Shown: piece by piece, positions 1 to 7,784 of the stretch
Layout of the letters: each line of letters begins with the position of its first letter
Position numbering within the stretch: position 1 is the first letter of the stretch
Translations under genes and position numbers: made by a program
DNA from: Dryocola sp036489025
Lineage (GTDB): Bacteria; Pseudomonadota; Gammaproteobacteria; Enterobacterales; Enterobacteriaceae
Direction: 5' to 3'
Assembly: GCA_036489025.1 (NCBI GenBank)
Contig: DASXGN010000008.1
Coordinates: 124,001-188,000 of the forward strand
Length of the DNA: 64,000 nt
The notes under the pieces: generated by a model
Databases searched by the model: none
Seen by the model: only the letters and a program-made list of their open reading frames with translations
Told to the model about the DNA's origin: nothing

Positions 1-1
1 C

Positions 2-868
2 AGCGGCCTGGCGCTTGTTCCCGTCGAAAAGCGCAATCCACTTGTGACCACTTCTTATGGTACCGGCGAGCTGATTCTTCAGGCTTTGGATAACGGCGCG
101 CAAAACATCATTCTTGGCATCGGCGGCAGCGCGACCAATGACGGCGGGGCAGGAATGCTGCAGGCGCTGGGGGTGAAGCTGACGGATGCTAATGGCCGGG
201 AGATAAGCCGGGGCGGCGGAAGTTTGCTGAGCCTGAGCCAGATTGATATGTCGGGGCTGGATGCTCGTCTGAAAAGCTGCGTCATAAGCGTTGCGTGTGA
301 TGTGACGAACCCGCTTATCGGCGTCAGCGGCGCCTCCCGCATTTTTGGTCCGCAAAAAGGGGCGGATGAAATCATGGTCGCCGAACTGGACAGCAATCTG
401 GCCCACTTTGCCGACGTCATTAAAAAGTATCTATTCGTTGACGTAAAATATGTGTCGGGAGCGGGTGCCGCCGGAGGTATGGGGGCGGCACTAATGGCTT
501 TTTTGGGCGCGGAGTTACGCCGCGGCGTTGAGATTGTGACCGAGGCGCTGAATCTCGAAACACATATTCATGATTGCTCGCTGGTGGTGACGGGCGAGGG
601 ACGGATGGATAGCCAGAGCGTTCACGGTAAGGTTCCTGTTGGCGTGGCTGCCGTGGCCAAAAAGTATCATAAACCCGTTATCGGCATTGCCGGATCGCTA
701 ACCCGGGATGTTGCCGTGGTTCATCGGCACGGCATCGATGCCGTATTCAGCGTGTTGCACAACATTGGTTCTCTTGAAGAGGCGATGCGGGATGCCTATG
801 ACAATATTTATCGTGCGTCGCGGGACGTGGCCGCCACCGTGGCAATAGGCATGCGGATGGCAGGTTAA
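2..868 (+). CDS. garK: Glycerate 2-kinase GarK, 3' part (5' end outside window)
   Basis: The reading frame is open from base 2 and ends at a TAA at 868, so the N-terminus lies upstream of the window. The visible part (about 288 residues) matches E. coli GarK almost throughout. It has the SxYGTGELI segment near the left edge, the glycine-rich GIGGSATNDGGAGM motif, the IFGPQKGA motif and the VVTGEGRMDSQ motif typical of glycerate kinase family 1. The family phosphorylates D-glycerate to 2-phosphoglycerate at the end of galactarate/glucarate catabolism, in the cytosol. In E. coli garK is the last gene of garPLRK and lies directly before rnpB, and that adjacency is kept here. The paralogue GlxK is the alternative, but context and sequence favour GarK. 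Confidence 0.93.
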   Translation, partial: SGLALVPVEKRNPLVTTSYGTGELILQALDNGAQNIILGIGGSATNDGGAGMLQALGVKLTDANGREISRGGGSLLSLSQIDMSGLDARLKSCVISVACDVTNPLIGVSGASRIFGPQKGADEIMVAELDSNLAHFADVIKKYLFVDVKYVSGAGAAGGMGAALMAFLGAELRRGVEIVTEALNLETHIHDCSLVVTGEGRMDSQSVHGKVPVGVAAVAKKYHKPVIGIAGSLTRDVAVVHRHGIDAVFSVLHNIGSLEEAMRDAYDNIYRASRDVAATVAIGMRMAG

Positions 869-874
869 GTCAGC

Positions 875-903
875 GTGACATGGGACAGCAAACCCACTAT
901 ACT
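875..903 (+). promoter_or_regulatory. rnpB sigma-70 promoter
   Basis: A GTGACA -35 element (875-880) and a TATACT -10 element (898-903) are separated by 17 bases. The -10 ends 7 bases before the first base of mature RNase P RNA at 911. The promoter starts immediately after the garK stop codon. Confidence 0.8.
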
Positions 904-910
904 GCGCGCC

Positions 911-1287
<377 letters not shown>

Positions 1288-1293
1288 ATTAAG

Positions 1294-1319
1294 AAAACCC
1301 CGCTTAGGCGGGGTTTTTG
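1294..1319 (+). terminator. rnpB terminator T1
   Basis: A GC stem (CCCCGC/GCGGGG) with a UUA-type loop is followed by a run of T, directly after the mature 3' end of RNase P RNA. Confidence 0.9.
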
Positions 1320-1406
1320 CTTTTAGAGTCAGCAAGAAAGATGAATGACTGCCCACGACGCTATTCTCAAAAGAACGCGGCTTATCGGTCAGCTTCAACC
1401 ATTAAG

Positions 1407-1431
1407 AAAACCCCGCCTCGGCGGGGTTTTT
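1407..1431 (+). terminator. Second rnpB terminator T2 (in repeat copy 2)
   Basis: The same CCCCGC/GCGGGG stem with a changed loop (CTCG) is followed by T residues. It also lies at the 3' end of the convergent sfsB gene and may serve both directions. Confidence 0.85.
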
Positions 1432-1446
1432 GCTTTCTGTCGGTCG

Positions 1447-1710
1447 CTACTTTTTGCGCATCAGCAGCGAGCGGTCGATCAGCTCGTTTGTGACGGGATC
1501 GTAATAGCGCGAAGGCCAGATGACCCATGCCGGGATATCCATCGCCTGTGCAATTATCAGTTCTCCTTTGGGCCATGGCCGGGTAAGGGCGTTGGCCAGC
1601 GTGGATGAATTAAGCCCTGCTTTACGTGATTCTGCCGCCAGAGATGTTCCTCTTTTTCGCAATCCTGCAACGATATCGGCAGGGTGCCAGTCAGCCTGTT
1701 TGTTATCCAT
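1447..1710 (-). CDS. sfsB: Ner-like DNA-binding regulator SfsB (Nlp)
   Basis: This 87-residue basic protein corresponds to E. coli SfsB/Nlp (about 92 residues), a homologue of the phage Mu Ner repressor. A helix-turn-helix is predicted around residues 17-45 (AAESRKAG..SSTLANAL), followed by the conserved RPWPKGE and WVIWPSRY motifs. In E. coli extra copies activate maltose genes with CRP, but its normal role is poorly known. The ATG at 1710 has a good ribosome site (GGGAG) just upstream. In E. coli sfsB lies between ispB and murA. Here the murA side is replaced by rnpB, which marks a rearrangement. Confidence 0.9.
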   Translation of the reverse strand: MDNKQADWHPADIVAGLRKRGTSLAAESRKAGLNSSTLANALTRPWPKGELIIAQAMDIPAWVIWPSRYYDPVTNELIDRSLLMRKK

Positions 1711-1950
1711 TATTTCTCCCTACTACCGCTTTGATTCCTGGTGTGTGTTGATTTTATCTGGAGTTTATAGCATGAAATAATTCAAAAGATTCCAGTAATC
1801 GGCGAGAATGTTTAGAAATGTGTTTTATTACACAAAGTGGTATGAAACAAGGATGTAACGGGTAGATTGTGGGTAGGATTAGCTCTGTTCGGTGTTGGTA
1901 ATTTGATTTATTGGAAACTTTGCGCGCGATGAATTTGCGCGCAAAGCGAG

Positions 1951-2922
1951 TTATCGGTCGCGCTGTACGGCCATATGAGCCAGCGCGATTAAAGCTTCTT
2001 TATGTTCGCCCGGGGGAAGCACGGCGAGGGCCTCAATGGCTTTGTCGGCCTCTTGCTCTGCACGCGCTCGTGTCCATTCCAGCGAGCCGCAGGCGGCCAT
2101 GGCGTCGAGAACCGGCTGCAGAAGATGGCGGCCGTTGCCCTGCTCAATAGCGCCACGAATCATCTGTGCCTGGTCTGGCGTGCCGTTTCGCATGGCGTGC
2201 AAAAGAGGTAGCGTTGGTTTGCCTTCGTTCAGGTCATCCCCTACGTTTTTGCCCAGCGTTTGGCCGTCGGAACTGTAGTCGAGAAGGTCGTCAATCAGCT
2301 GGAAAGCGGTGCCCAGATAGCGGCCATAATCCTGCAGGCCTTGCTCTTGCTCAGCGGTTGCATCGGCAAGAATGCCCGAGCACTGCGATGCTGCTTCGAA
2401 CAGACGGGCCGTTTTGCTGTAAATGACGCGCATGTAGCTTTCTTCGGTGATGTCCGGGTCGTTGCAGTTCATCAGTTGGAGGACTTCACCTTCAGCAATG
2501 ACGTTGACCGCTTCGGACATCACTTCCAGGACTTTCAGCGAGCCGAGCTTCGTCATCATCTGGAAGGCTCGGGTATAAATGAAGTCGCCGACCAGCACGC
2601 TTGCCGCGTTGCCGAAAGCCGCATTGGCGGTTGCTTTACCGCGACGCATGTCCGATTCGTCCACGACGTCGTCATGAAGCAGGGTAGCGGTATGAATAAA
2701 TTCGATCAGTGCCGCAATATTGACGTGAGCGTTGCCCTGATAGCCCAGCGCACGTGCGGCAAGTACAGCGATCATCGGGCGAATGCGTTTCCCGCCGCCG
2801 CTCACGATGTAATAGCCTAACTGGTTGATCAATTGGACATCTGAATTCAGCTGTTCAAGGATGACCGCGTTGACACCCGCCATATCTTGCGCGGTTAACT
2901 CATTAATTTTTTCTAAATTCAT
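1951..2922 (-). CDS. ispB: Octaprenyl diphosphate synthase
   Basis: This is a trans-long-chain prenyltransferase that extends farnesyl diphosphate with isopentenyl diphosphate to the C40 side chain of ubiquinone and menaquinone. With the start at 2922 (MNLEKINELT) the protein has 323 residues, exactly the E. coli length. An upstream in-frame start would add 11 unconserved residues. The two aspartate-rich substrate/Mg motifs are DDVVD at 84-88 and DDLLD at 211-215, and GGGKRIRP is at 42-49. It is divergent from rplU, as in E. coli, where the gene is essential. Confidence 0.97.
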   Translation of the reverse strand: MNLEKINELTAQDMAGVNAVILEQLNSDVQLINQLGYYIVSGGGKRIRPMIAVLAARALGYQGNAHVNIAALIEFIHTATLLHDDVVDESDMRRGKATANAAFGNAASVLVGDFIYTRAFQMMTKLGSLKVLEVMSEAVNVIAEGEVLQLMNCNDPDITEESYMRVIYSKTARLFEAASQCSGILADATAEQEQGLQDYGRYLGTAFQLIDDLLDYSSDGQTLGKNVGDDLNEGKPTLPLLHAMRNGTPDQAQMIRGAIEQGNGRHLLQPVLDAMAACGSLEWTRARAEQEADKAIEALAVLPPGEHKEALIALAHMAVQRDR

Positions 2923-3080
2923 CGCAAAAGTCTGGCTTACAGTCCTGTTTACCACGTGTTGTTATGCAATAACGTGGAGGTAGAGGAGGATAATGTAGTA
3001 CAGATTGTACTGAAAAAACGAGGCAGATAAACGTTGTCTGTGACGTTGGGTTTTTTTTCTACGCGTATGCACAATCGGGC

Positions 3081-3109
3081 TTGTCAAATGCTCCACGTTT
3101 GCGTAATAT
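3081..3109 (+). promoter_or_regulatory. rplU-rpmA sigma-70 promoter
   Basis: TTGTCA (3081-3086) and TAATAT (3104-3109) are separated by 17 bases. A GC-rich CGCGCCC discriminator follows, typical of growth-rate-controlled ribosomal genes. The element is about 75 bases upstream of the rplU start. Confidence 0.7.
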
Positions 3110-3182
3110 TCGCGCCCTATTGTGAATATTTATAGCGCCACCTGAAACCAATGTAAGGTGTGTGCGGAAAGCGGAGTTTTAT

Positions 3183-3494
3183 ATGTACGCGGTTTTCCAA
3201 AGTGGTGGTAAACAACACCGAGTAAGCGAAGGTCAGACCGTTCGCCTGGAAAAGCTGGACATCGCAACTGGCGAAACTGTTGAGTTCGCTGAAGTTCTGA
3301 TGATCGCTAACGGTGAAGAAGTCAAAATCGGCGTTCCTTTCGTTGATGGCGGCGTTATCAAAGCTGAAGTTGTTGCTCACGGTCGTGGCGAGAAAATTAA
3401 GATTGTTAAGTTTCGTCGTCGTAAACACTATCGTAAGCAGCAAGGCCATCGTCAGTGGTTCACTGATGTTAAAATCACTGGCATCAGCGCTTAA
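3183..3494 (+). CDS. rplU: 50S ribosomal protein L21
   Basis: This 103-residue large-subunit protein binds 23S rRNA. The start MYAVFQSGGKQH is chosen because it is the universal L21 N-terminus, and the frame extends 7 codons upstream without conservation. The C-terminal RRRKHYRKQQGHRQ signature of L21 is present. rpmA follows after 18 bases, giving the usual rplU-rpmA operon, which continues through yhbE to obgE. Confidence 0.98.
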   Translation: MYAVFQSGGKQHRVSEGQTVRLEKLDIATGETVEFAEVLMIANGEEVKIGVPFVDGGVIKAEVVAHGRGEKIKIVKFRRRKHYRKQQGHRQWFTDVKITGISA

Positions 3495-3512
3495 TACAGA
3501 GGAGCAGATTAA

Positions 3513-3770
3513 ATGGCACATAAAAAGGCTGGCGGCTCAACTCGTAACGGTCGCGATTCCGAAGCTAAACGTCTGGGCGTAAAACGTTTCGGCGGTGAAG
3601 CAGTTCTGGCTGGCAGCATTATCGTTCGTCAACGTGGTACTAAATTCCACGCTGGCAGCAACGTAGGTTGCGGCAAAGATCACACTCTGTTCGCTTTGAC
3701 TGACGGTAAAGTTAAGTTCGAAGTTAAAGGCCCGAAAAACCGTAAGTTCATCAGCATCGTTGCTGAATAA
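3513..3770 (+). CDS. rpmA: 50S ribosomal protein L27
   Basis: This 85-residue protein has the flexible N-terminal arm AHKKAGGSTRNGRDS that reaches the peptidyl transferase centre. Residues and length are those of the E. coli protein. It has a good ribosome site (GAGGAG) and is followed by a strong terminator at 3798. Confidence 0.98.
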   Translation: MAHKKAGGSTRNGRDSEAKRLGVKRFGGEAVLAGSIIVRQRGTKFHAGSNVGCGKDHTLFALTDGKVKFEVKGPKNRKFISIVAE

Positions 3771-3797
3771 GTTTTTCGCGTCCCGGTAACGGATTGA

Positions 3798-3825
3798 AGC
3801 CCCGCAACACGTTGCGGGGCTTTTT
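3798..3825 (+). terminator. Terminator after rpmA
   Basis: An AGCCCCGCAAC/GTTGCGGGGCT stem is followed by TTTTT. It probably limits read-through into yhbE and obgE. Confidence 0.88.
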
Positions 3826-3870
3826 ACATTCTGCGGCCGGTAAACTCATGAAGTACCAGAGAACTTCAGT

Positions 3871-4836
3871 ATGAAACAGCAGGCGGGTATTGGCATTTTA
3901 TTGGCGCTCACCACGGCTGTTTGCTGGGGAGCCTTGCCGATAGCAATGAAGCAGGTGCTGACGGTGATGGAACCACCCACGGTGGTTTTCTACCGTTTTC
4001 TTATGGCAAGTATCGGTCTGGGGTCGATCCTGGCGATACGCGGTAAGCTTCCGCCGCTGCATATTTTCCGCAAGCCGCGCTGGCTGGTTTTGCTGGCCAT
4101 TGCCACCGGCGGTCTGTTTGGTAACTTCTTGCTGTTTAGTTCTTCTCTGCAATACCTGAGCCCAACGGCTTCTCAGGTGATTGGCCAGCTGTCTCCCGTA
4201 GGGATGATGGTGGCAAGCGTGGTCGTGCTGAAAGAAAAAATGCGCGGTACGCAGGTGGTTGGGGCCATTATGTTGCTTTGCGGCCTGGTGATGTTCTTTA
4301 ACACCAGCCTGATCGAGATTTTTACCCGCCTGACAGATTACACCCTTGGGGTGATTTTTGGCGTTCTGGCGGCGACAGTGTGGGTCTCCTATGGCGTGGC
4401 GCAGAAGGTATTATTACGCCGTCTGGCCTCGCAACAGATCCTCTTTTTGCTGTACACTTTATGTACTATTGCCCTGCTGCCATTGGCACAGCTAAATATG
4501 GTTTTCCAGCTTAGCGGCTGGCAGCTGGCATGTTTGATTTTCTGCGGCCTGAATACCCTGGTGGGCTATGGAGCGCTGGCAGAAGCCATGGCGCGGTGGC
4601 AGGCGGCGCAGGTCAGCGCCATTATTACGCTGACGCCTTTGTTTACCCTGCTTTTTTCAGATTTATTAGCGTTAGCCTGGCCCGATTTCTTCGCCATGCC
4701 GTTGCTTAACCTCGTCGGTTATCTCGGCGCGTTTATCGTGGTTGCGGGCGCAATGTATTCCGCCATTGGTCACCGTCTTTGGGGACGCTGGCACAAAACC
4801 GAAGCTGTCATTCCAGTACAACGTTCGGGCGAATGA
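3871..4836 (+). CDS. yhbE: EamA/DMT-family inner-membrane transporter YhbE
   Basis: This 321-residue hydrophobic protein has about ten predicted transmembrane helices in two EamA repeats (roughly residues 8-145 and 155-292). That is the drug/metabolite transporter architecture, and the length equals E. coli YhbE. The substrate is unknown. Its place between rpmA and obgE is conserved in enterobacteria and probably means cotranscription rather than a shared function. The stop codon lies only 16 bases before the obgE start. Confidence 0.93.
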   Translation: MKQQAGIGILLALTTAVCWGALPIAMKQVLTVMEPPTVVFYRFLMASIGLGSILAIRGKLPPLHIFRKPRWLVLLAIATGGLFGNFLLFSSSLQYLSPTASQVIGQLSPVGMMVASVVVLKEKMRGTQVVGAIMLLCGLVMFFNTSLIEIFTRLTDYTLGVIFGVLAATVWVSYGVAQKVLLRRLASQQILFLLYTLCTIALLPLAQLNMVFQLSGWQLACLIFCGLNTLVGYGALAEAMARWQAAQVSAIITLTPLFTLLFSDLLALAWPDFFAMPLLNLVGYLGAFIVVAGAMYSAIGHRLWGRWHKTEAVIPVQRSGE

Positions 4837-4852
4837 TTTACGGAGAAGTGAA

Positions 4853-6025
4853 ATGAAGTTTGTTGATGAAGCAACGATCCTGGTCGTAGCGGGTGATGGC
4901 GGTAACGGCTGCGTTAGCTTCCGTCGAGAAAAATATATCCCAAGGGGTGGCCCGGACGGCGGTGACGGCGGTGACGGCGGCGACGTCTGGCTGGAAGCCG
5001 ATGAGAACCTGAATACGCTGATCGATTACCGCTTTGAAAAGTCTTTCCGCGCTGAGCGTGGGCAGAACGGCCAGAGCCGCGACTGTACCGGTAAACGTGG
5101 TAAGGACATCACGGTTAAAGTCCCGGTAGGCACGCGCGTTATCGATCAGGGCACCGGCGAGACGATGGGTGATATGACCCAGCACGGTCAAAAGCTAATG
5201 GTCGCCAAAGGCGGCTGGCACGGCCTGGGCAACACCCGCTTTAAATCCTCCGTGAACCGTACCCCGCGTCAGAAAACGATGGGTACGCCGGGCGAGAAAC
5301 GCGACCTGCAGCTTGAGCTGATGCTGCTGGCCGACGTGGGCATGCTGGGTCTGCCGAACGCGGGTAAATCTACGTTTATTCGTTCCGTCTCTGCGGCTAA
5401 GCCAAAAGTCGCCGATTATCCGTTTACTACGCTGGTGCCAAGCCTTGGCGTAGTGCGCATGGATAACGAGAAAAGCTTCGTCGTGGCCGATATTCCAGGC
5501 CTGATTGAAGGTGCTGCAGATGGCGCAGGTTTGGGGATTCGTTTCCTTAAGCACCTTGAGCGTTGCCGCGTGCTGCTTCACCTTGTGGATATTGCGCCAA
5601 TTGACGAATCCGACCCGGTTGAGAATGCCCGCATTATCATCGGCGAGCTGGAGAAATACAGCGCTAAACTGGCAGAGAAGCCGCGCTGGCTGGTCTTTAA
5701 CAAAGTCGATCTGATGGACAAAGAAGAAGCCGAAGCGCGCGCCAAAGAAATTGCTACCGCGATGGGCTGGGAAGATAAGTTCTACCTTATCTCCGCGGTC
5801 AATCGTGAAGGCGTCAACGCGCTGTGCTGGGATGTCATGGACTTCATCATCGCTAACCCTAAAGTCAGCGAGATTGTGCCGGTGGCACCTGAGAAAGTTG
5901 AGTTTATGTGGGATGATTATCATCAGCAGCAGCTCGACGCGGCGGAAGCCGAAGAAGACGATGACTGGGATGACGACTGGGATGAAGACGACGACGAAGG
6001 TGTCGAAATCATTTATCAGAAGTAA
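4853..6025 (+). CDS. obgE: Obg GTPase (ribosome assembly / CgtA)
   Basis: This essential GTPase acts in late 50S assembly and links the stringent response to growth. The start at 4853 (MKFVDEATILV) gives 390 residues as in E. coli. The frame is open upstream through the end of yhbE, but only this ATG has conserved sequence after it and a ribosome site (GGAGA). The glycine-rich Obg fold spans residues 1-158 (PRGGPDGGDGGDGGD near 30). The G domain follows with GLPNAGKS (about 166-173), DIPGLIEGA and FNKVD. The protein ends in a very acidic tail rich in D, E and W. Confidence 0.97.
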   Translation: MKFVDEATILVVAGDGGNGCVSFRREKYIPRGGPDGGDGGDGGDVWLEADENLNTLIDYRFEKSFRAERGQNGQSRDCTGKRGKDITVKVPVGTRVIDQGTGETMGDMTQHGQKLMVAKGGWHGLGNTRFKSSVNRTPRQKTMGTPGEKRDLQLELMLLADVGMLGLPNAGKSTFIRSVSAAKPKVADYPFTTLVPSLGVVRMDNEKSFVVADIPGLIEGAADGAGLGIRFLKHLERCRVLLHLVDIAPIDESDPVENARIIIGELEKYSAKLAEKPRWLVFNKVDLMDKEEAEARAKEIATAMGWEDKFYLISAVNREGVNALCWDVMDFIIANPKVSEIVPVAPEKVEFMWDDYHQQQLDAAEAEEDDDWDDDWDEDDDEGVEIIYQK

Positions 6026-6036
6026 TCAGAACAGTG

Positions 6037-6066
6037 AAAAGGGCCGGATATTCCGGCCCTTTTTTA
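6037..6066. terminator. Bidirectional terminator between obgE and pmrB-like gene
   Basis: An AAAAGGGCCGGA/TCCGGCCCTTTT stem with T runs on both sides separates the convergent obgE and sensor-kinase genes. Confidence 0.9.
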
Positions 6067-7122
6067 TTGGATTTGAGTGGGTAGCCAGCAGCAGGCGTTC
6101 AGGCCGCTGCATTCGCTGCGGTTATCGAGCGAAAGTTTTCCGTGGTGCAGCTGAACGATTCGCAGGACGATGTTTAAACCGAGCCCGCTGCCGCCGTAGC
6201 GCTGATCCATGCGGCGGAAAGGTTCGGTGAGCGTTTCCCGATGCTTTTCGTCAATACCGGGCCCCTGATCCGATACCATCAACTTTGTGCCTGACTCCTG
6301 CGGCGCGAGTGAAACCGTAATCACGCTGCCTTCAGGACTGTACCTCGAGGCATTCTCCAGCAGGTTGCGAAGCATCAGGCGCAGCAGAACGGGATCGCCC
6401 TGAACGGAATCCTCGCTGGTCAACGGCCATTCAATGGACTGCTGGCGCAGCGCCATCATTTCGTCCATTTCCATCTTCAGCGGGGCAATGATATCCCGAG
6501 TCCAGCTCAGGGTAATGTAATGACCGCTTGCCAGCGCCTGGCCGGCTCGGGAAAGCATCAACAGCTGTTCGATGGTGTGCATTAGCCGATCGATTCTTTC
6601 CAGCAGCATGGGCGCCTGCGGATTTCCTGAGTTTGCCATCAGCTCAAGATGCAGCCGCAGGCCTGCCAGAGGCGTGCGCAGTTCGTGGGCGGCATCGGCG
6701 GTAAACAGGCGTTCCTGCTGGATAGTATGGTCCAGGCGGCCCAGAAGCTGGTTTAACGAAGTGGTCACGGCCACCATCTCTTCCATGTCCGAATACATCG
6801 GCAGCGGCGAGAGGTTATCCGCAGAGCGGTTAGCCAGGCTTGTACGCAGGCGGTTCAAAGGACGCGTAATCCAGGTGATGGCCCAGAAAGAGAAGAACAG
6901 CGTAAAGCCAATCATGACCAGCGATGGCACCAGCAGCGAAGCTATAGCCTCACGGATCTCTTTCTCGACGTGCTGGTTGCGCGTTTTGGCCGACAGCGTT
7001 TCGCTGACCAGAAAGCTGATTTGTTCCCGGCTCTCGTGCCAGAGCCACAGGACGCTGATCAGCTGGAAGAACAGAAGAATTAACGCAAGCAGGATCATCA
7101 ACCGCCGACGCATGCTGTTCAT
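6064..7122 (-). CDS. PmrB/BasS-like sensor histidine kinase
   Basis: This 352-residue inner-membrane kinase has a first membrane helix at about residues 8-28 and a short periplasmic loop with VEKEIREAIASL. A second helix lies at about 62-84, followed by HAMP (RPLNRLRTSL), an H-box with phospho-acceptor His146 (AADAAHELRTP) and a C-terminal HATPase (NLLENASRYSPEG; DQGPGIDE; GSGLGLNIV). The sequence aligns best with PmrB/BasS, which senses ferric iron and mild acid and drives lipid A modification. However, eptA (pmrC) is not adjacent here, so identity with the true PmrB is not proven. It overlaps its response regulator by 4 bases (ATGA). In E. coli no such pair lies between obgE and dacB. Confidence 0.88.
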   Translation of the reverse strand: MNSMRRRLMILLALILLFFQLISVLWLWHESREQISFLVSETLSAKTRNQHVEKEIREAIASLLVPSLVMIGFTLFFSFWAITWITRPLNRLRTSLANRSADNLSPLPMYSDMEEMVAVTTSLNQLLGRLDHTIQQERLFTADAAHELRTPLAGLRLHLELMANSGNPQAPMLLERIDRLMHTIEQLLMLSRAGQALASGHYITLSWTRDIIAPLKMEMDEMMALRQQSIEWPLTSEDSVQGDPVLLRLMLRNLLENASRYSPEGSVITVSLAPQESGTKLMVSDQGPGIDEKHRETLTEPFRRMDQRYGGSGLGLNIVLRIVQLHHGKLSLDNRSECSGLNACCWLPTQIQ

Positions 7123-7781
7123 GTTCGGCTTTCCAGGCGGTAGCCAACGCCGCGAACCGTTTTGATCCTGTCCTTGCCTAATTTGCGGCGCAGGTTATGG
7201 ATGTGTACCTCAAGGGTGTTGGAACCTGGATCGTCCTGCCAGCTGTAAATATCCTGCTGCAGGGTTTCACGATGCACGGTCTGGCCGATACGCATCATTA
7301 ATCGAGTGAGCAGGGCGAATTCTTTGGGGGTGATCTCCAGCGGCTGCTCCTGGAGCAAAACCTGTTGAGTTTGCAGATTCAATGTCAGGTCATCCTGCTG
7401 CAAAAGGTTGTCGCTGTGGCCCTGATAGCGGCGGATTAACGCCCTCGCGCGGGCCTGAAGTTCTGCCAGCGCGAAGGGTTTAACCAGATAATCGTCCGCG
7501 CCGGAATCCAGGCCTTTCACCCGATCTTCAAGCGCGTCGCGGGCCGTGAGGATCAGCACGGGATTGCTCACCCCGCGGCGGCGCCACTGAGTTAGCAAAG
7601 TCGCGCCGTCTTTATCCGGCAGGCCGAGATCCAGAATAACCAGGCTATATTCGCCGCTTTGTATTAACGCATCGGCCTCGGCGGCGGTTGCGGCACAATC
7701 AAGGGCATAGCCGTCCTGCGCCAGCGCCTGTGCCAGACCTTCCTGGAGCAGTAAATCGTCTTCAACAATCAGCAGTTTCAT
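7119..7781 (-). CDS. PmrA/BasR-like OmpR-family response regulator
   Basis: This 220-residue protein has a receiver domain (1-115) with the acidic pocket Asp8/Asp9, phospho-acceptor Asp51 (LDLGLPDKDG) and Lys101 (VKPFA). A winged-helix DNA-binding domain (about 125-218) contains SNTLEVHIHNLRRKLG and VRGVGYRL. It resembles BasR/PmrA over its whole length. Translation is coupled to the kinase by an ATGA overlap. dacB lies 3 bases upstream on the same strand, so dacB and this pair may be cotranscribed. The target genes cannot be told from the window. Confidence 0.9.
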   Translation of the reverse strand: MKLLIVEDDLLLQEGLAQALAQDGYALDCAATAAEADALIQSGEYSLVILDLGLPDKDGATLLTQWRRRGVSNPVLILTARDALEDRVKGLDSGADDYLVKPFALAELQARARALIRRYQGHSDNLLQQDDLTLNLQTQQVLLQEQPLEITPKEFALLTRLMMRIGQTVHRETLQQDIYSWQDDPGSNTLEVHIHNLRRKLGKDRIKTVRGVGYRLESRT

Positions 7782-7784
7782 GGC

